A DNA stretch of 5,605 bases from Candidatus Cloacimonadota bacterium (GTDB taxonomy: Bacteria; Cloacimonadota; Cloacimonadia; Cloacimonadales; TCS61): the NCBI GenBank assembly GCA_030667725.1, contig DAOUVH010000088.1:1-5605 (forward strand), written 5' to 3'. Shown here one piece after another: positions 1 through 5,081 of this stretch. Position numbers and translations under genes: made by a program. Within the stretch, counting starts at the first letter, position 1; each line of letters opens with the position of its first letter. The notes beneath the pieces were generated by a model. It worked only from the letters and a program-made list of their open reading frames with translations, ran no database searches and had not been told where the DNA came from.

Positions 1-1
1 G

Positions 2-178
2 ATCGAAGATAAACTTAAAGAACTCGGATGTCCCAAGATCAATCTCCAGGTACGAGATGATAACACGGAAGTGATCGAATTCTACAAAGGCATAGGTTAC
101 CATGATGATAAGGTGATGAGCCTGGGGAAAAAATTAATAACGGATGAGGAATACGATATTAACGATTCCAATTCCTAA
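2..178 (+). CDS. ypeA: GNAT-family N-acetyltransferase, YpeA-like (C-terminal part, cut by window start)
   Basis: The reading frame enters the window open and ends at TAA 176-178, giving the last 58 residues. Visible motifs are GCPKINLQVR, then N-T-E-V-I-E-FYKGIGY, then SLGKKLITDEEY. These are the last conserved strands of the GNAT fold, which transfers an acetyl group from acetyl-CoA to an amine. The spacing and the SLGK-L-I-x-DEEY ending match what I recall of E. coli YpeA, a protein of about 140 residues, so roughly 80 residues including the acetyl-CoA-binding R/QxxGxG/A loop lie outside the window. About eight extra residues (DINDSNS after EEY) extend past the usual YpeA end. The substrate is not known for this family. 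RimI is an alternative subfamily, but the DEEY tail favours YpeA. No clear terminator follows; a 7-bp pairing (185-191 with 240-246) spans too long a loop to be convincing. Confidence 0.8.
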   Translation: MEDKLKELGCPKINLQVRDDNTEVIEFYKGIGYHDDKVMSLGKKLITDEEYDINDSNS

Positions 179-290
179 TTGACTTCGTCGGTCTCCGCTA
201 AGCTCCGGCTCTTAATTTCAAATTTCTCATTTCTTTAGTCCGACGACATGCTTGTTATGCACTCTTTTATTCTTATTACATACTTAAACT
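179..290. other. Intergenic stretch between two converging genes, with one arm of a repeat
   Basis: No gene is supported here. The stretch separates the acetyltransferase gene (+) from the tail of the orphan gene (-). The first part (181-210) is richer in G and C than the rest and does not look like the AT-rich gene that follows. From about 238 it carries a module also found, inverted, near 1728-1755: TTATGCACTCTTT at 255-267 is exactly complementary to 1728-1740. No rho-independent terminator for either gene is evident. Confidence 0.6.
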
Positions 291-1740
291 TTATGATTTT
301 GGAAATTCAGTAGGATTATTTTTTTCTTTTCGTATTATACCAGTTTTGAAGAATTTCATACTTTTATTGCATTCATCATAATAGAGCTTATCTTCATTTG
401 TCCATTCTGAGCAATCAAGAAGTAGTAAATCTTCTGAATTATAATCTGTGAACTTCATCGCATCAAAAGCTATACCGATAATCATATTTAACTCGGGAAA
501 TTTATTTTTAGCAGCTCCACAGGCAATCTCTAACATCCTTTGCCTTTTGGGTCGATAATCATTTTCATAATCATTTATATCAACAACTTTTAGCTGAAGG
601 ATAACATAAGCTTTACCTTCGTAGAATGAATTAAAGAAGGTTAATTGTTTCATTAATTTAGCTTGATTTACGGGGAATTTGTTAATTGCATCAATTATTT
701 TTTGAGATAAATAACGTCTTATAAATCGTGGTTCTTTTGCCATTTCTAAAATCGCACTTTGACCTGAGAACAAGTCAGCATTACCACCTACTACACCATT
801 AAGAGCATTTCTACAAGTTTTCTGAATTAACCTATCCCAAGTATAAGATATTTCGTCAGCCTTTTTCTTGTTTCTGTATAATTTGCTATCTACAAAATCT
901 TTCCAATCACCTTCACCAATGTATAAGCCATTAACATCATTTTCCTTTACACCAATGAAATGTCGATTTGTTTCTTTATTGAAATTAGAAAAATAATTAA
1001 CAAGTAAATCTTCTTCACCACAATAAGATAAATAATCATATTTTTTAATTGCTTCAATTTTGGCATTTAAGTATGAAGAAAAATCAAAGAAAGTATCCAA
1101 TTCACTTAAAATAATTGGTAAATTATGACTGTCAAAGAGATGAATTGGATTATTTTTATCTAAATGAACACAAAATGGGAATTGAAAAAAATCTGTATCA
1201 CCTGATGAATAATTAACAGCCAAACTACCATAAATATTATTTTCAGAATTTTTAAGGCAAGCTTCTTTGGCACCGTGTGCAACAATTATTTTATGTACAG
1301 TCATTGTTTCGGGATTAATTGGAATTGGGAATGGTTGTTTCAAGTCTTTATCTAAAAATATTTTCCCATTATTTCTTATATAACGTTCTGCTCCATTGGC
1401 TGTTCGTATCTGAGGATCAATTACTTTCCTTTTCCATCTTTTCCAATTGATATCAGGATCTTTATCAGAATTTGTTAATTGTAAATTTTCTCTATCAAAA
1501 AAAATAAAAATATGATTCTCAAAAACCGCAAGTAAATCACAAAGCTCTTTTTTTTGAGAATTAAAAGGATTTGGATAACTCCATAATTCAAGGAATGAAT
1601 TATTACAAAGACTGGATAATAACTTCTCAGTTCTTGTTGTTCCATTTGATTTAATAATTTTCATTACATCTCTACCATAATTTCTTTAAAAACTCTAAAC
1701 CTTAAACTCAAATAATTTCATATCGATAAAGAGTGCATAA
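255..1740. repeat. 13-bp perfect inverted repeat bracketing the orphan gene (arms 255-267 and 1728-1740)
   Basis: The left arm TTATGCACTCTTT (255-267) and right arm AAAGAGTGCATAA (1728-1740) are exact reverse complements. The similarity continues more loosely outward. Read toward the gene in the same frame, the left copy would spell DDMLVMHSF and the right copy GDTNIMHSL, so both look like copies of one longer module. One arm lies 23 bases outside the gene's stop codon and the other 63 bases outside its start codon. No target-site duplication could be found just outside the arms and there is no transposase, so this is not shown to be a transposon end. A single 13-bp match could arise by chance in a 5.6-kb AT-rich window; the placement and the extended similarity are what make it notable. 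Confidence 0.4.
291..1664 (-). CDS. Orphan 457-residue protein of unknown function, possible restriction-endonuclease-like fold
   Basis: I do not recognise this protein with confidence. The gene starts at ATG 1664-1662 behind a weak ribosome site (GGTAGAGA, four bases upstream) and stops at TAA 293-291. There is no signal peptide or membrane segment, so it is probably cytoplasmic. Near the N-terminus E26, then KELCDLLAVF (39-48, with D43) and HIFIFFDRE (51-59) follow the acidic-strand-strand layout of PD-(D/E)XK nucleases, with an arginine (R58) where a catalytic lysine would be expected. GAERYIRN (91-98) and IFLD (102-105) come next, and the C-terminal half has YVILQLKVVDIND (353-365) and RQRMLEIACGAAK (374-386). 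Sampled 60-base lines have about 20-35% G+C, below most sampled lines of the neighbouring genes, which suggests acquisition. It stands alone, with no partner gene on its strand. A defence-related nuclease is one possibility, but that is inference only. Confidence 0.75.
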   Translation of the reverse strand: MKIIKSNGTTRTEKLLSSLCNNSFLELWSYPNPFNSQKKELCDLLAVFENHIFIFFDRENLQLTNSDKDPDINWKRWKRKVIDPQIRTANGAERYIRNNGKIFLDKDLKQPFPIPINPETMTVHKIIVAHGAKEACLKNSENNIYGSLAVNYSSGDTDFFQFPFCVHLDKNNPIHLFDSHNLPIILSELDTFFDFSSYLNAKIEAIKKYDYLSYCGEEDLLVNYFSNFNKETNRHFIGVKENDVNGLYIGEGDWKDFVDSKLYRNKKKADEISYTWDRLIQKTCRNALNGVVGGNADLFSGQSAILEMAKEPRFIRRYLSQKIIDAINKFPVNQAKLMKQLTFFNSFYEGKAYVILQLKVVDINDYENDYRPKRQRMLEIACGAAKNKFPELNMIIGIAFDAMKFTDYNSEDLLLLDCSEWTNEDKLYYDECNKSMKFFKTGIIRKEKNNPTEFPKS

Positions 1741-1752
1741 TGTTTGTGTCCC

Positions 1753-1767
1753 CGACCAAAAAGGTCG
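1753..1767 (+). repeat. Small hairpin CGACC-AAAAA-GGTCG with following T-tract
   Basis: A 5-bp stem (1753-1757 with 1763-1767) encloses an AAAAA loop and is followed by TTTTT at 1768-1772. It has the outline of a weak rho-independent terminator on the plus strand, but no plus-strand gene ends nearby and the stem is short. Its right half is also one arm of a larger inverted repeat, so it is more likely part of a repeat element than a working terminator. Confidence 0.35.
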
Positions 1768-1837
1768 TTTTTATCTCGATTAGATTTTCTAAAAGATCGT
1801 ATACTATACCAAATATGAGTTATATACGACCTTTTTG
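1757..1837. repeat. 12-bp perfect inverted repeat with 57-base spacer
   Basis: CAAAAAGGTCGT (1757-1768) is the exact reverse complement of ACGACCTTTTTG (1826-1837). Between the arms a further nested pairing is possible: CGTATA at 1798-1803 with TATACG at 1823-1828, which overlaps the outer arm and so competes with it. A 12-bp perfect match this close is unlikely by chance. It could be a folded RNA element, an operator, or a palindromic repeat sequence. Confidence 0.45.
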
Positions 1838-1922
1838 CAATTTTGCCATATTCAATATCATATAACCTAAATAATCCATTTTTCATGCCTTGTTGAAATT
1901 GCAAACAAAATTGCTTTCTAGA

Positions 1923-1946
1923 AATATTTTTGTCAAAGAAAATATT
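1923..1946. repeat. AT-rich stem-loop, 8-bp stem
   Basis: AATATTTT (1923-1930) pairs with AAAATATT (1939-1946) around an 8-base loop TGTCAAAG. It is the first of three stem-loops in under 100 bases. There is no neighbouring stop codon that it would terminate. Confidence 0.4.
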
Positions 1947-1961
1947 ATTTCGGGTAATTTA

Positions 1962-2018
1962 CGGATTAGTACTCACCCCTCAACCTATCCGCAAATCCAC
2001 GAATAAATTCGTGGGATT
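1962..2018. repeat. Pair of stem-loops, REP-like
   Basis: The first stem pairs CGGATTAG (1962-1969) with CTATCCG (1985-1991), with one bulged T and a 15-base loop containing CACCCCTC. The second pairs CCACGAA (1997-2003) with TTCGTGG (2008-2014) around a 4-base loop; one more A-T pair is possible on paper, and with a bulged G at 2015 the stem extends outward to 1994 and 2018. Neither is followed by a T-tract on either strand, so terminators are unlikely. Two adjacent stem-loops in an intergenic gap are typical of REP/BIME-type repeats. Confidence 0.45.
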
Positions 2019-2042
2019 AATCATGATATATGTGCAATCCAA

Positions 2043-2057
2043 TTGACAAAATATAAT
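2043..2057 (+). promoter_or_regulatory. Candidate promoter elements of the thiolase-hydrolase operon
   Basis: A perfect TTGACA (2043-2048) lies 67 bases before the preferred ATG, and a perfect TATAAT (2052-2057) follows it by only three bases. They are too close to act as one -35/-10 pair. Either TTGACA is the -35 box with a poor -10 near 2066-2071, or TATAAT is the -10 box with no good -35. TTGACA boxes at similar distances (60 and 71 bases) precede the endonuclease and trmB genes, which favours the first reading. Confidence 0.35.
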
Positions 2058-2109
2058 ATCACAAAAAAAGTAAGTGCCGTATATTAAAAAATATTGGTCA
2101 AAAAAAAGG

Positions 2110-3096
2110 ATGATGAGAAAGAAATACAGGTGTTTTGCACTTTTCTCGGGTGGATTGGATAGTATGCTCACTGTGCTGCACATGAGCGAACTTGGCTTTG
2201 AAGTGCTGCCAATTTTCTTTAAAAGTTTATTTTTTGGACCGGAGAATGCAAAGAAAGCAGCAGAGCAGATAGGTTTTGAACTGATCATTCAAGATATTTC
2301 GGAAAAACATCTGGAAATGTTGAAGAATCCACGTTATGGTTTTGGTAAGAACATGAATCCCTGCATAGATTGTCATGGTTTGATGTTCAGGGAAGCTGCA
2401 CAATCGATGGAGCAATACAAGATTGATTTTATCATCTCCGGTGAAGTGTTGGGTCAAAGACCCATGAGCCAGCGTCACGATGCCCTGAACGCTGTCGGTA
2501 AATTGAGCCAGGTCAAGGATCTGCTGGTTCGTCCGCTTTCCCAGAAATTACTTACCGATACCCTTCCCATACGTGAAGATTGGGTAAAAAAAGAGGAGAT
2601 GCTGGATATCCAGGGAAGGGGAAGATACCGTCAAATTGAAATGGCAAAAAAATATGGGATAACATTTTATCAGAATCCAGGTGGTGGCTGCCTGCTTACG
2701 GATGCCGGCTATTCACGACGTTTGCGAGACCTGATGGATCATGAAATGATGGAGATGAAATTCATTGAATTCCTTAAAACTGGTAGACATTTCCGGATAA
2801 GTGATAATTTAAAGATAATAGTTGGCAGGAATGAGAAGGATAATGACGTTCTCACCAGCCTGGCAGTGGATGAGATAGTGTTGCAAGCGAAAGATTTTCC
2901 CGGACCTTTAGGGATACTGAATTCAATGCTCCAGCCTGTCGAAGAAGAAATTAAACTTGCAGCTTCACTGCTTCTGCGTTATTGTAATAAAGCTCCCGAA
3001 ACATCATCAGTGGTTTATGGGAAGAAATTTCAATTGCAACAGGCAGTGGAAGTTAAGAAAATGCCCTCAGTAAAGGTGGAAGAATATCTGATTTAG
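2110..3096 (+). CDS. PP-loop tRNA sulfurtransferase, ThiI/MnmA-like, with candidate [4Fe-4S] cysteines
   Basis: The predicted role is ATP-dependent thiolation of a tRNA uridine in the cytoplasm. From ATG 2110 the protein has 328 residues. SGGLDS at 13-18 is the PP-loop that binds ATP and adenylates the target base. KNMNPCIDCH (80-89) supplies C85 and C88, GEVLGQRPMSQ (111-121) is strongly conserved in this family, and GGGCLLTD (191-198) supplies C194. CxxC plus a distant Cys is the ligand pattern of cluster-dependent thiolases such as TtcA/TtuA and archaeal ThiI. There is no N-terminal THUMP domain. The C-terminal segment from about 235 (IIVGRNEKDND, then FPGPLGIL) resembles an NFACT-R/DUF814 RNA-binding domain, which may replace THUMP. 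Such proteins are often annotated as ThiI or as MnmA-like. Start choice: GTG 2074 is also in frame and ATG 2113 is possible, with AGGA only two bases before it; none has a strong ribosome site, and conservation begins just after 2110. The hydrolase gene follows in the same operon. Confidence 0.85.
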   Translation: MMRKKYRCFALFSGGLDSMLTVLHMSELGFEVLPIFFKSLFFGPENAKKAAEQIGFELIIQDISEKHLEMLKNPRYGFGKNMNPCIDCHGLMFREAAQSMEQYKIDFIISGEVLGQRPMSQRHDALNAVGKLSQVKDLLVRPLSQKLLTDTLPIREDWVKKEEMLDIQGRGRYRQIEMAKKYGITFYQNPGGGCLLTDAGYSRRLRDLMDHEMMEMKFIEFLKTGRHFRISDNLKIIVGRNEKDNDVLTSLAVDEIVLQAKDFPGPLGILNSMLQPVEEEIKLAASLLLRYCNKAPETSSVVYGKKFQLQQAVEVKKMPSVKVEEYLI

Positions 3097-3104
3097 GTGG
3101 TTTT

Positions 3105-3743
3105 ATGAAATACAAAGTATATAATGTCCTCCCCGAATTTGGCACGAATACTTACCTTGTCTGGGATGAAAATTCAAAACAGGCAATGATAATAGACCCG
3201 GCTGCACCGGATAGAATTTTAATTGAAGAGATTAAAAATCTGAAATTAGATTTGAAATACATAATTAATACCCATGGGCATGGTGATCATATTGCTGGAA
3301 ATAAACTTATCAAAGATAGTTTTCCTGCTTCGCTCTGTATCCATGAAGCTGATGCTGCCAAACTTATAGATGTAAAACTTAATCTGAGTGAATTCTGGAA
3401 TGCTGATATTGTTTCACCGTCTGCAGATATTCTCTTTAAAGATGGAGACAAGTTCACTCTTGGCAGCTATGAAGTCACTGTTATTCACACTCCCGGACAT
3501 TCTGCGGGTAGCATTTGCCTGCTGGTGGAAGGACTGTTATTTTCGGGTGATACCCTTTTTTCAAAAGGGATCGGTCGTACAGATCTTCCTGGTGGGAATT
3601 ATGAAATGCTGATATCTTCAATTAAAGATAAACTTTTTATTCTTCCCGATGAAACAGTAGTTTTACCCGGTCATGGACCTGATAGCACAATAGGGAAGGA
3701 AAAGAGAAATAATCCTTTTGTAGATTTAGATGCAAGATTTTAG
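3105..3743 (+). CDS. MBL-fold metallo-hydrolase, glyoxalase II-like
   Basis: This 212-residue protein has the full metal-binding set of the metallo-beta-lactamase fold: THGHGDH (H57, H59, D61, H62), H132 in HTPGHSAGS, D149 in SGDTLF and H190 in LPGHG, so two metal ions are expected. GIGRTDLPGG (155-164) is typical of the small single-domain hydroxyacylglutathione-hydrolase-like group, which lacks the C-terminal substrate-binding domain of true glyoxalase II. A thioester hydrolase or a persulfide-type enzyme is possible; the substrate cannot be read from the sequence. No signal peptide is seen, so it is cytoplasmic. ATG 3105 is set by AGGTGG (3095-3100) four bases upstream; this site overlaps the stop codon of the thiolase gene, so the two are very likely co-transcribed. 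The pairing with a sulfurtransferase would fit sulfur metabolism, but it may be incidental. The gene converges on the endonuclease gene, and no clear terminator lies in the 35 bases between them. Confidence 0.9.
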   Translation: MKYKVYNVLPEFGTNTYLVWDENSKQAMIIDPAAPDRILIEEIKNLKLDLKYIINTHGHGDHIAGNKLIKDSFPASLCIHEADAAKLIDVKLNLSEFWNADIVSPSADILFKDGDKFTLGSYEVTVIHTPGHSAGSICLLVEGLLFSGDTLFSKGIGRTDLPGGNYEMLISSIKDKLFILPDETVVLPGHGPDSTIGKEKRNNPFVDLDARF

Positions 3744-3778
3744 ATAATTCAGGATTCTTAGTTTTCAACTTTATCTTT

Positions 3779-4858
3779 CTATTTTAATAACAGACATTTT
3801 CCGGTTTGAACAGGAATATTATCCACTCGAAGTTGGTAGATGTAAATGCCAGTTGTAACCTGTAGACCTTTCTCATCAGCACCATCCCACATAACAGAAT
3901 GCTTTCCTGATGAAAACTGAGATACTGAATTGCTGAAAAGCTGTTTCACCTTCTGTCCTTTTATATTAAAAATGATTATTTCAGTATCTTCAGGGTTTTC
4001 AGCGTTTAATGAAAAAGAAATCGTTGTTGCAAGCCTGCGACCGGCTCCTGACGGTTTAAATGGATTTGGGTAATTATGTAAATTGAATGATGAAGGAGAT
4101 ATCTGGTTCTCATCTGCTGAAACTGAATTCCAGATCAGATCTGCGAATTCCGAATGATCGATAAAGGGATTGCGATTTCCTTGCCAGTTTTCATAAATCC
4201 GGTCGTTACGTGTTTCTTCAAATTCACTTGGAGGATCCAGAATATTCCATTCCAAAAGAGCTGAAAGTTTTCCATGCTCAGGATTTGGATAAGTATTAAC
4301 TTCATCTACAACAACAAGATCAAGCTCACCGTTTTCACCTTCATAACGGGTTGCCATGTAAAATATCATTCGTGCAACATCACCCTTAACTTCATCTCGC
4401 GGTTCCCATGAATCACCATCAAAAAAACATCCTGGAATTGTCGGGTAAGGATTATCGCTGTAATCGAAATCCAGATTCCCACGGTCACCATTCACCTGAA
4501 CATCTGTAGGGCGCAGGTGATGGACATCGGTTCCACAAGGTGGATCGTCTCCAAAATCACCATGAGATTTAGCCCAGGTATGCTCACGATTCCAAATAGG
4601 ATAACCGGAATTTGAAACTGACCAGCCAGTATAAAGCAAGATCACATTATCCGTATTTTCCGGGTCTTCATCGGTATCGCGCAAAGCATTCCAGACATTA
4701 GCATAACTAAATTCAGTATGACCATCAATAATATCATTTAAAGCTGATTTAAGATCATCTCCACTCAATCCTTCCGTGCCATCATAATAACCGGGAGGTA
4801 TTTGTGCGAAAAGATTTAACACAATTAATGTTAATAATAAACTCATTAAGATCTTCAT
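3779..4858 (-). CDS. Secreted endonuclease I (His-Me finger) with C-terminal sorting domain
   Basis: This is an extracellular or surface DNase/RNase of the endonuclease I family (EndA, Vvn, Bsn type). The 359-residue precursor begins with a signal peptide (MKILMSLLLTLIVLNLFAQ, 1-19). The nuclease domain covers about 23-245: WNREHTWAKSHG (89-100) holds E92 and H93, the likely general base; DVHHLRPTDVQVN (111-123) and RGNLDF (126-131, with candidate metal ligand N128) follow; DVARMIFYMATRYEG (160-174) and NWQGNRNPFIDH (224-235) are further family hallmarks. From about 258 comes a sorting/FlgD-like domain (NYPNPFKP at 262-269, FNIKGQKVKQL at 297-307, GIYIYQLRV at 337-345), as used by type IX secretion-like export. 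The upstream TTG at 4918 extends the frame by 20 residues but falls inside the promoter. ATG 4858 has GGAAGG five bases before it and begins directly with the signal peptide. Likely roles are nucleic-acid scavenging or biofilm DNA degradation. Confidence 0.9.
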   Translation of the reverse strand: MKILMSLLLTLIVLNLFAQIPPGYYDGTEGLSGDDLKSALNDIIDGHTEFSYANVWNALRDTDEDPENTDNVILLYTGWSVSNSGYPIWNREHTWAKSHGDFGDDPPCGTDVHHLRPTDVQVNGDRGNLDFDYSDNPYPTIPGCFFDGDSWEPRDEVKGDVARMIFYMATRYEGENGELDLVVVDEVNTYPNPEHGKLSALLEWNILDPPSEFEETRNDRIYENWQGNRNPFIDHSEFADLIWNSVSADENQISPSSFNLHNYPNPFKPSGAGRRLATTISFSLNAENPEDTEIIIFNIKGQKVKQLFSNSVSQFSSGKHSVMWDGADEKGLQVTTGIYIYQLRVDNIPVQTGKCLLLK

Positions 4859-4863
4859 TTTTT

Positions 4864-4869
4864 CCTTCC
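4864..4869 (-). promoter_or_regulatory. Ribosome binding site fixing the endonuclease start
   Basis: On the minus strand GGAAGG (4869-4864) lies five bases before ATG 4858-4856. This is the best Shine-Dalgarno match upstream of the gene, and it selects this start over the in-frame TTG at 4918. Confidence 0.75.
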
Positions 4870-4889
4870 ATTTATCTAATTTAATTTGA

Positions 4890-4918
4890 ATAAAATTTTT
4901 TGAGTATATTTGTGTCAA
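4890..4918 (-). promoter_or_regulatory. Candidate sigma-70-type promoter of the endonuclease gene
   Basis: On the minus strand TTGACA (4918-4913) is followed after exactly 17 bases by TTTTAT (4895-4890), a moderate -10 box. Transcription would begin near 4883, leaving a leader of about 25 bases that contains the ribosome site. The -35 part belongs to a mirrored TTGACACAAA pair shared with the trmB side. Confidence 0.5.
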
Positions 4919-5025
4919 ATGAAAATGAGTATCCTAAGATAAAAGTATAAAATCATTTTTAAAATTCTCTGTAATAGAGTGGCTCTTTTGTTGGAAACAG
5001 GCTTGTTTTATTGACACAAAATACT
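4903..5025. repeat. Mirrored TTGACACAAA boxes in the divergent intergenic region
   Basis: TTTGTGTCAA (4909-4918) and TTGACACAAA (5011-5020) are exact reverse complements. The match extends to AGTATATTTGTGTCAA (4903-4918) against TTGACACAAAATACT (5011-5025) with one length difference. The boxes point outward, toward the endonuclease gene and trmB, 92 bases apart. They may be the two -35 regions, or paired sites for a shared regulator. Confidence 0.4.
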
Positions 5026-5068
5026 TATCATCTTTTTTTGCATTGTGTTAAAAAGAATTAAGTATAAT
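5011..5068 (+). promoter_or_regulatory. Candidate promoter elements upstream of trmB
   Basis: TTGACA (5011-5016) lies 71 bases before the TTG start of trmB, but no good -10 sits 16-18 bases after it because that stretch is a run of T. A perfect TATAAT at 5063-5068 has only TTGCAT (5038-5043) as a -35 candidate, 19 bases away. If TATAAT is used, the mRNA leader would be very short, which would fit the lack of a ribosome site. Confidence 0.3.
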
Positions 5069-5081
5069 TAATATTGATAAT

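Larger units (their letters stand above)
1665..2109. other. Long intergenic gap rich in stem-loops and inverted repeats, no supported gene
   Basis: This gap lies between two divergently transcribed genes. It contains, in order, the right arm of the 13-bp repeat (1728-1740), a small hairpin (1753-1767), a 12-bp inverted repeat (1757-1768 with 1826-1837), three consecutive stem-loops (1923-1946, 1962-1991, 1997-2014), and a TTGACA box (2043-2048) with a TATAAT (2052-2057) just before the thiolase gene. A 69-codon open frame on the minus strand (1904-1695) overlaps most of the repeats, and its translation looks like a by-product of them rather than a protein. The stretch probably holds interspersed-repeat remnants plus the promoter of the thiolase operon. 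Confidence 0.55.

Noticed and set aside
185..246. TCGTCGG (185-191) pairing with CCGACGA (240-246) as a terminator for the acetyltransferase gene.
   Set aside because: There are only 7 pairs around a 48-base loop and no T-tract follows directly, so it is too weak to call.
255..267. GTTATGC-like core suggesting an integron attC recombination site.
   Set aside because: The sequence does not fit the GTTRRRY core, no partner RYYYAAC box with foldable arms was found, and no integrase is in the window.
1695..1904. 69-codon open frame on the minus strand (MQFQQGMKNG...).
   Set aside because: It lies across the inverted repeats, its translation (FGRGHKHYALF) is a frame reading of the repeat module, it shows no domain, and it has no good ribosome site. 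It is more likely a by-product of repeat sequence.
1980..2288. 102-codon open frame on the minus strand.
   Set aside because: It is antisense to the start of the PP-loop thiolase and covers the hairpin region; no family features are seen.
2227..2478. 83-codon open frame on the minus strand.
   Set aside because: It lies entirely antisense within the thiolase gene and is a shadow frame.
3388..3612. 74-codon open frame on the plus strand.
   Set aside because: It lies inside the MBL hydrolase gene in another frame; the hydrolase has all its metal ligands, so this is a shadow.
3744..3778. Bidirectional terminator between the converging hydrolase and endonuclease genes.
   Set aside because: No stable stem could be built in or around the 35 bases, only T- and A-rich runs.
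4965..5010. Small pairings CTCT/AGAG and AAACA/TGTTT upstream of trmB as an attenuator or terminator.
   Set aside because: The stems are only 4-5 bp and AT-rich; such pairings are expected by chance in this composition.
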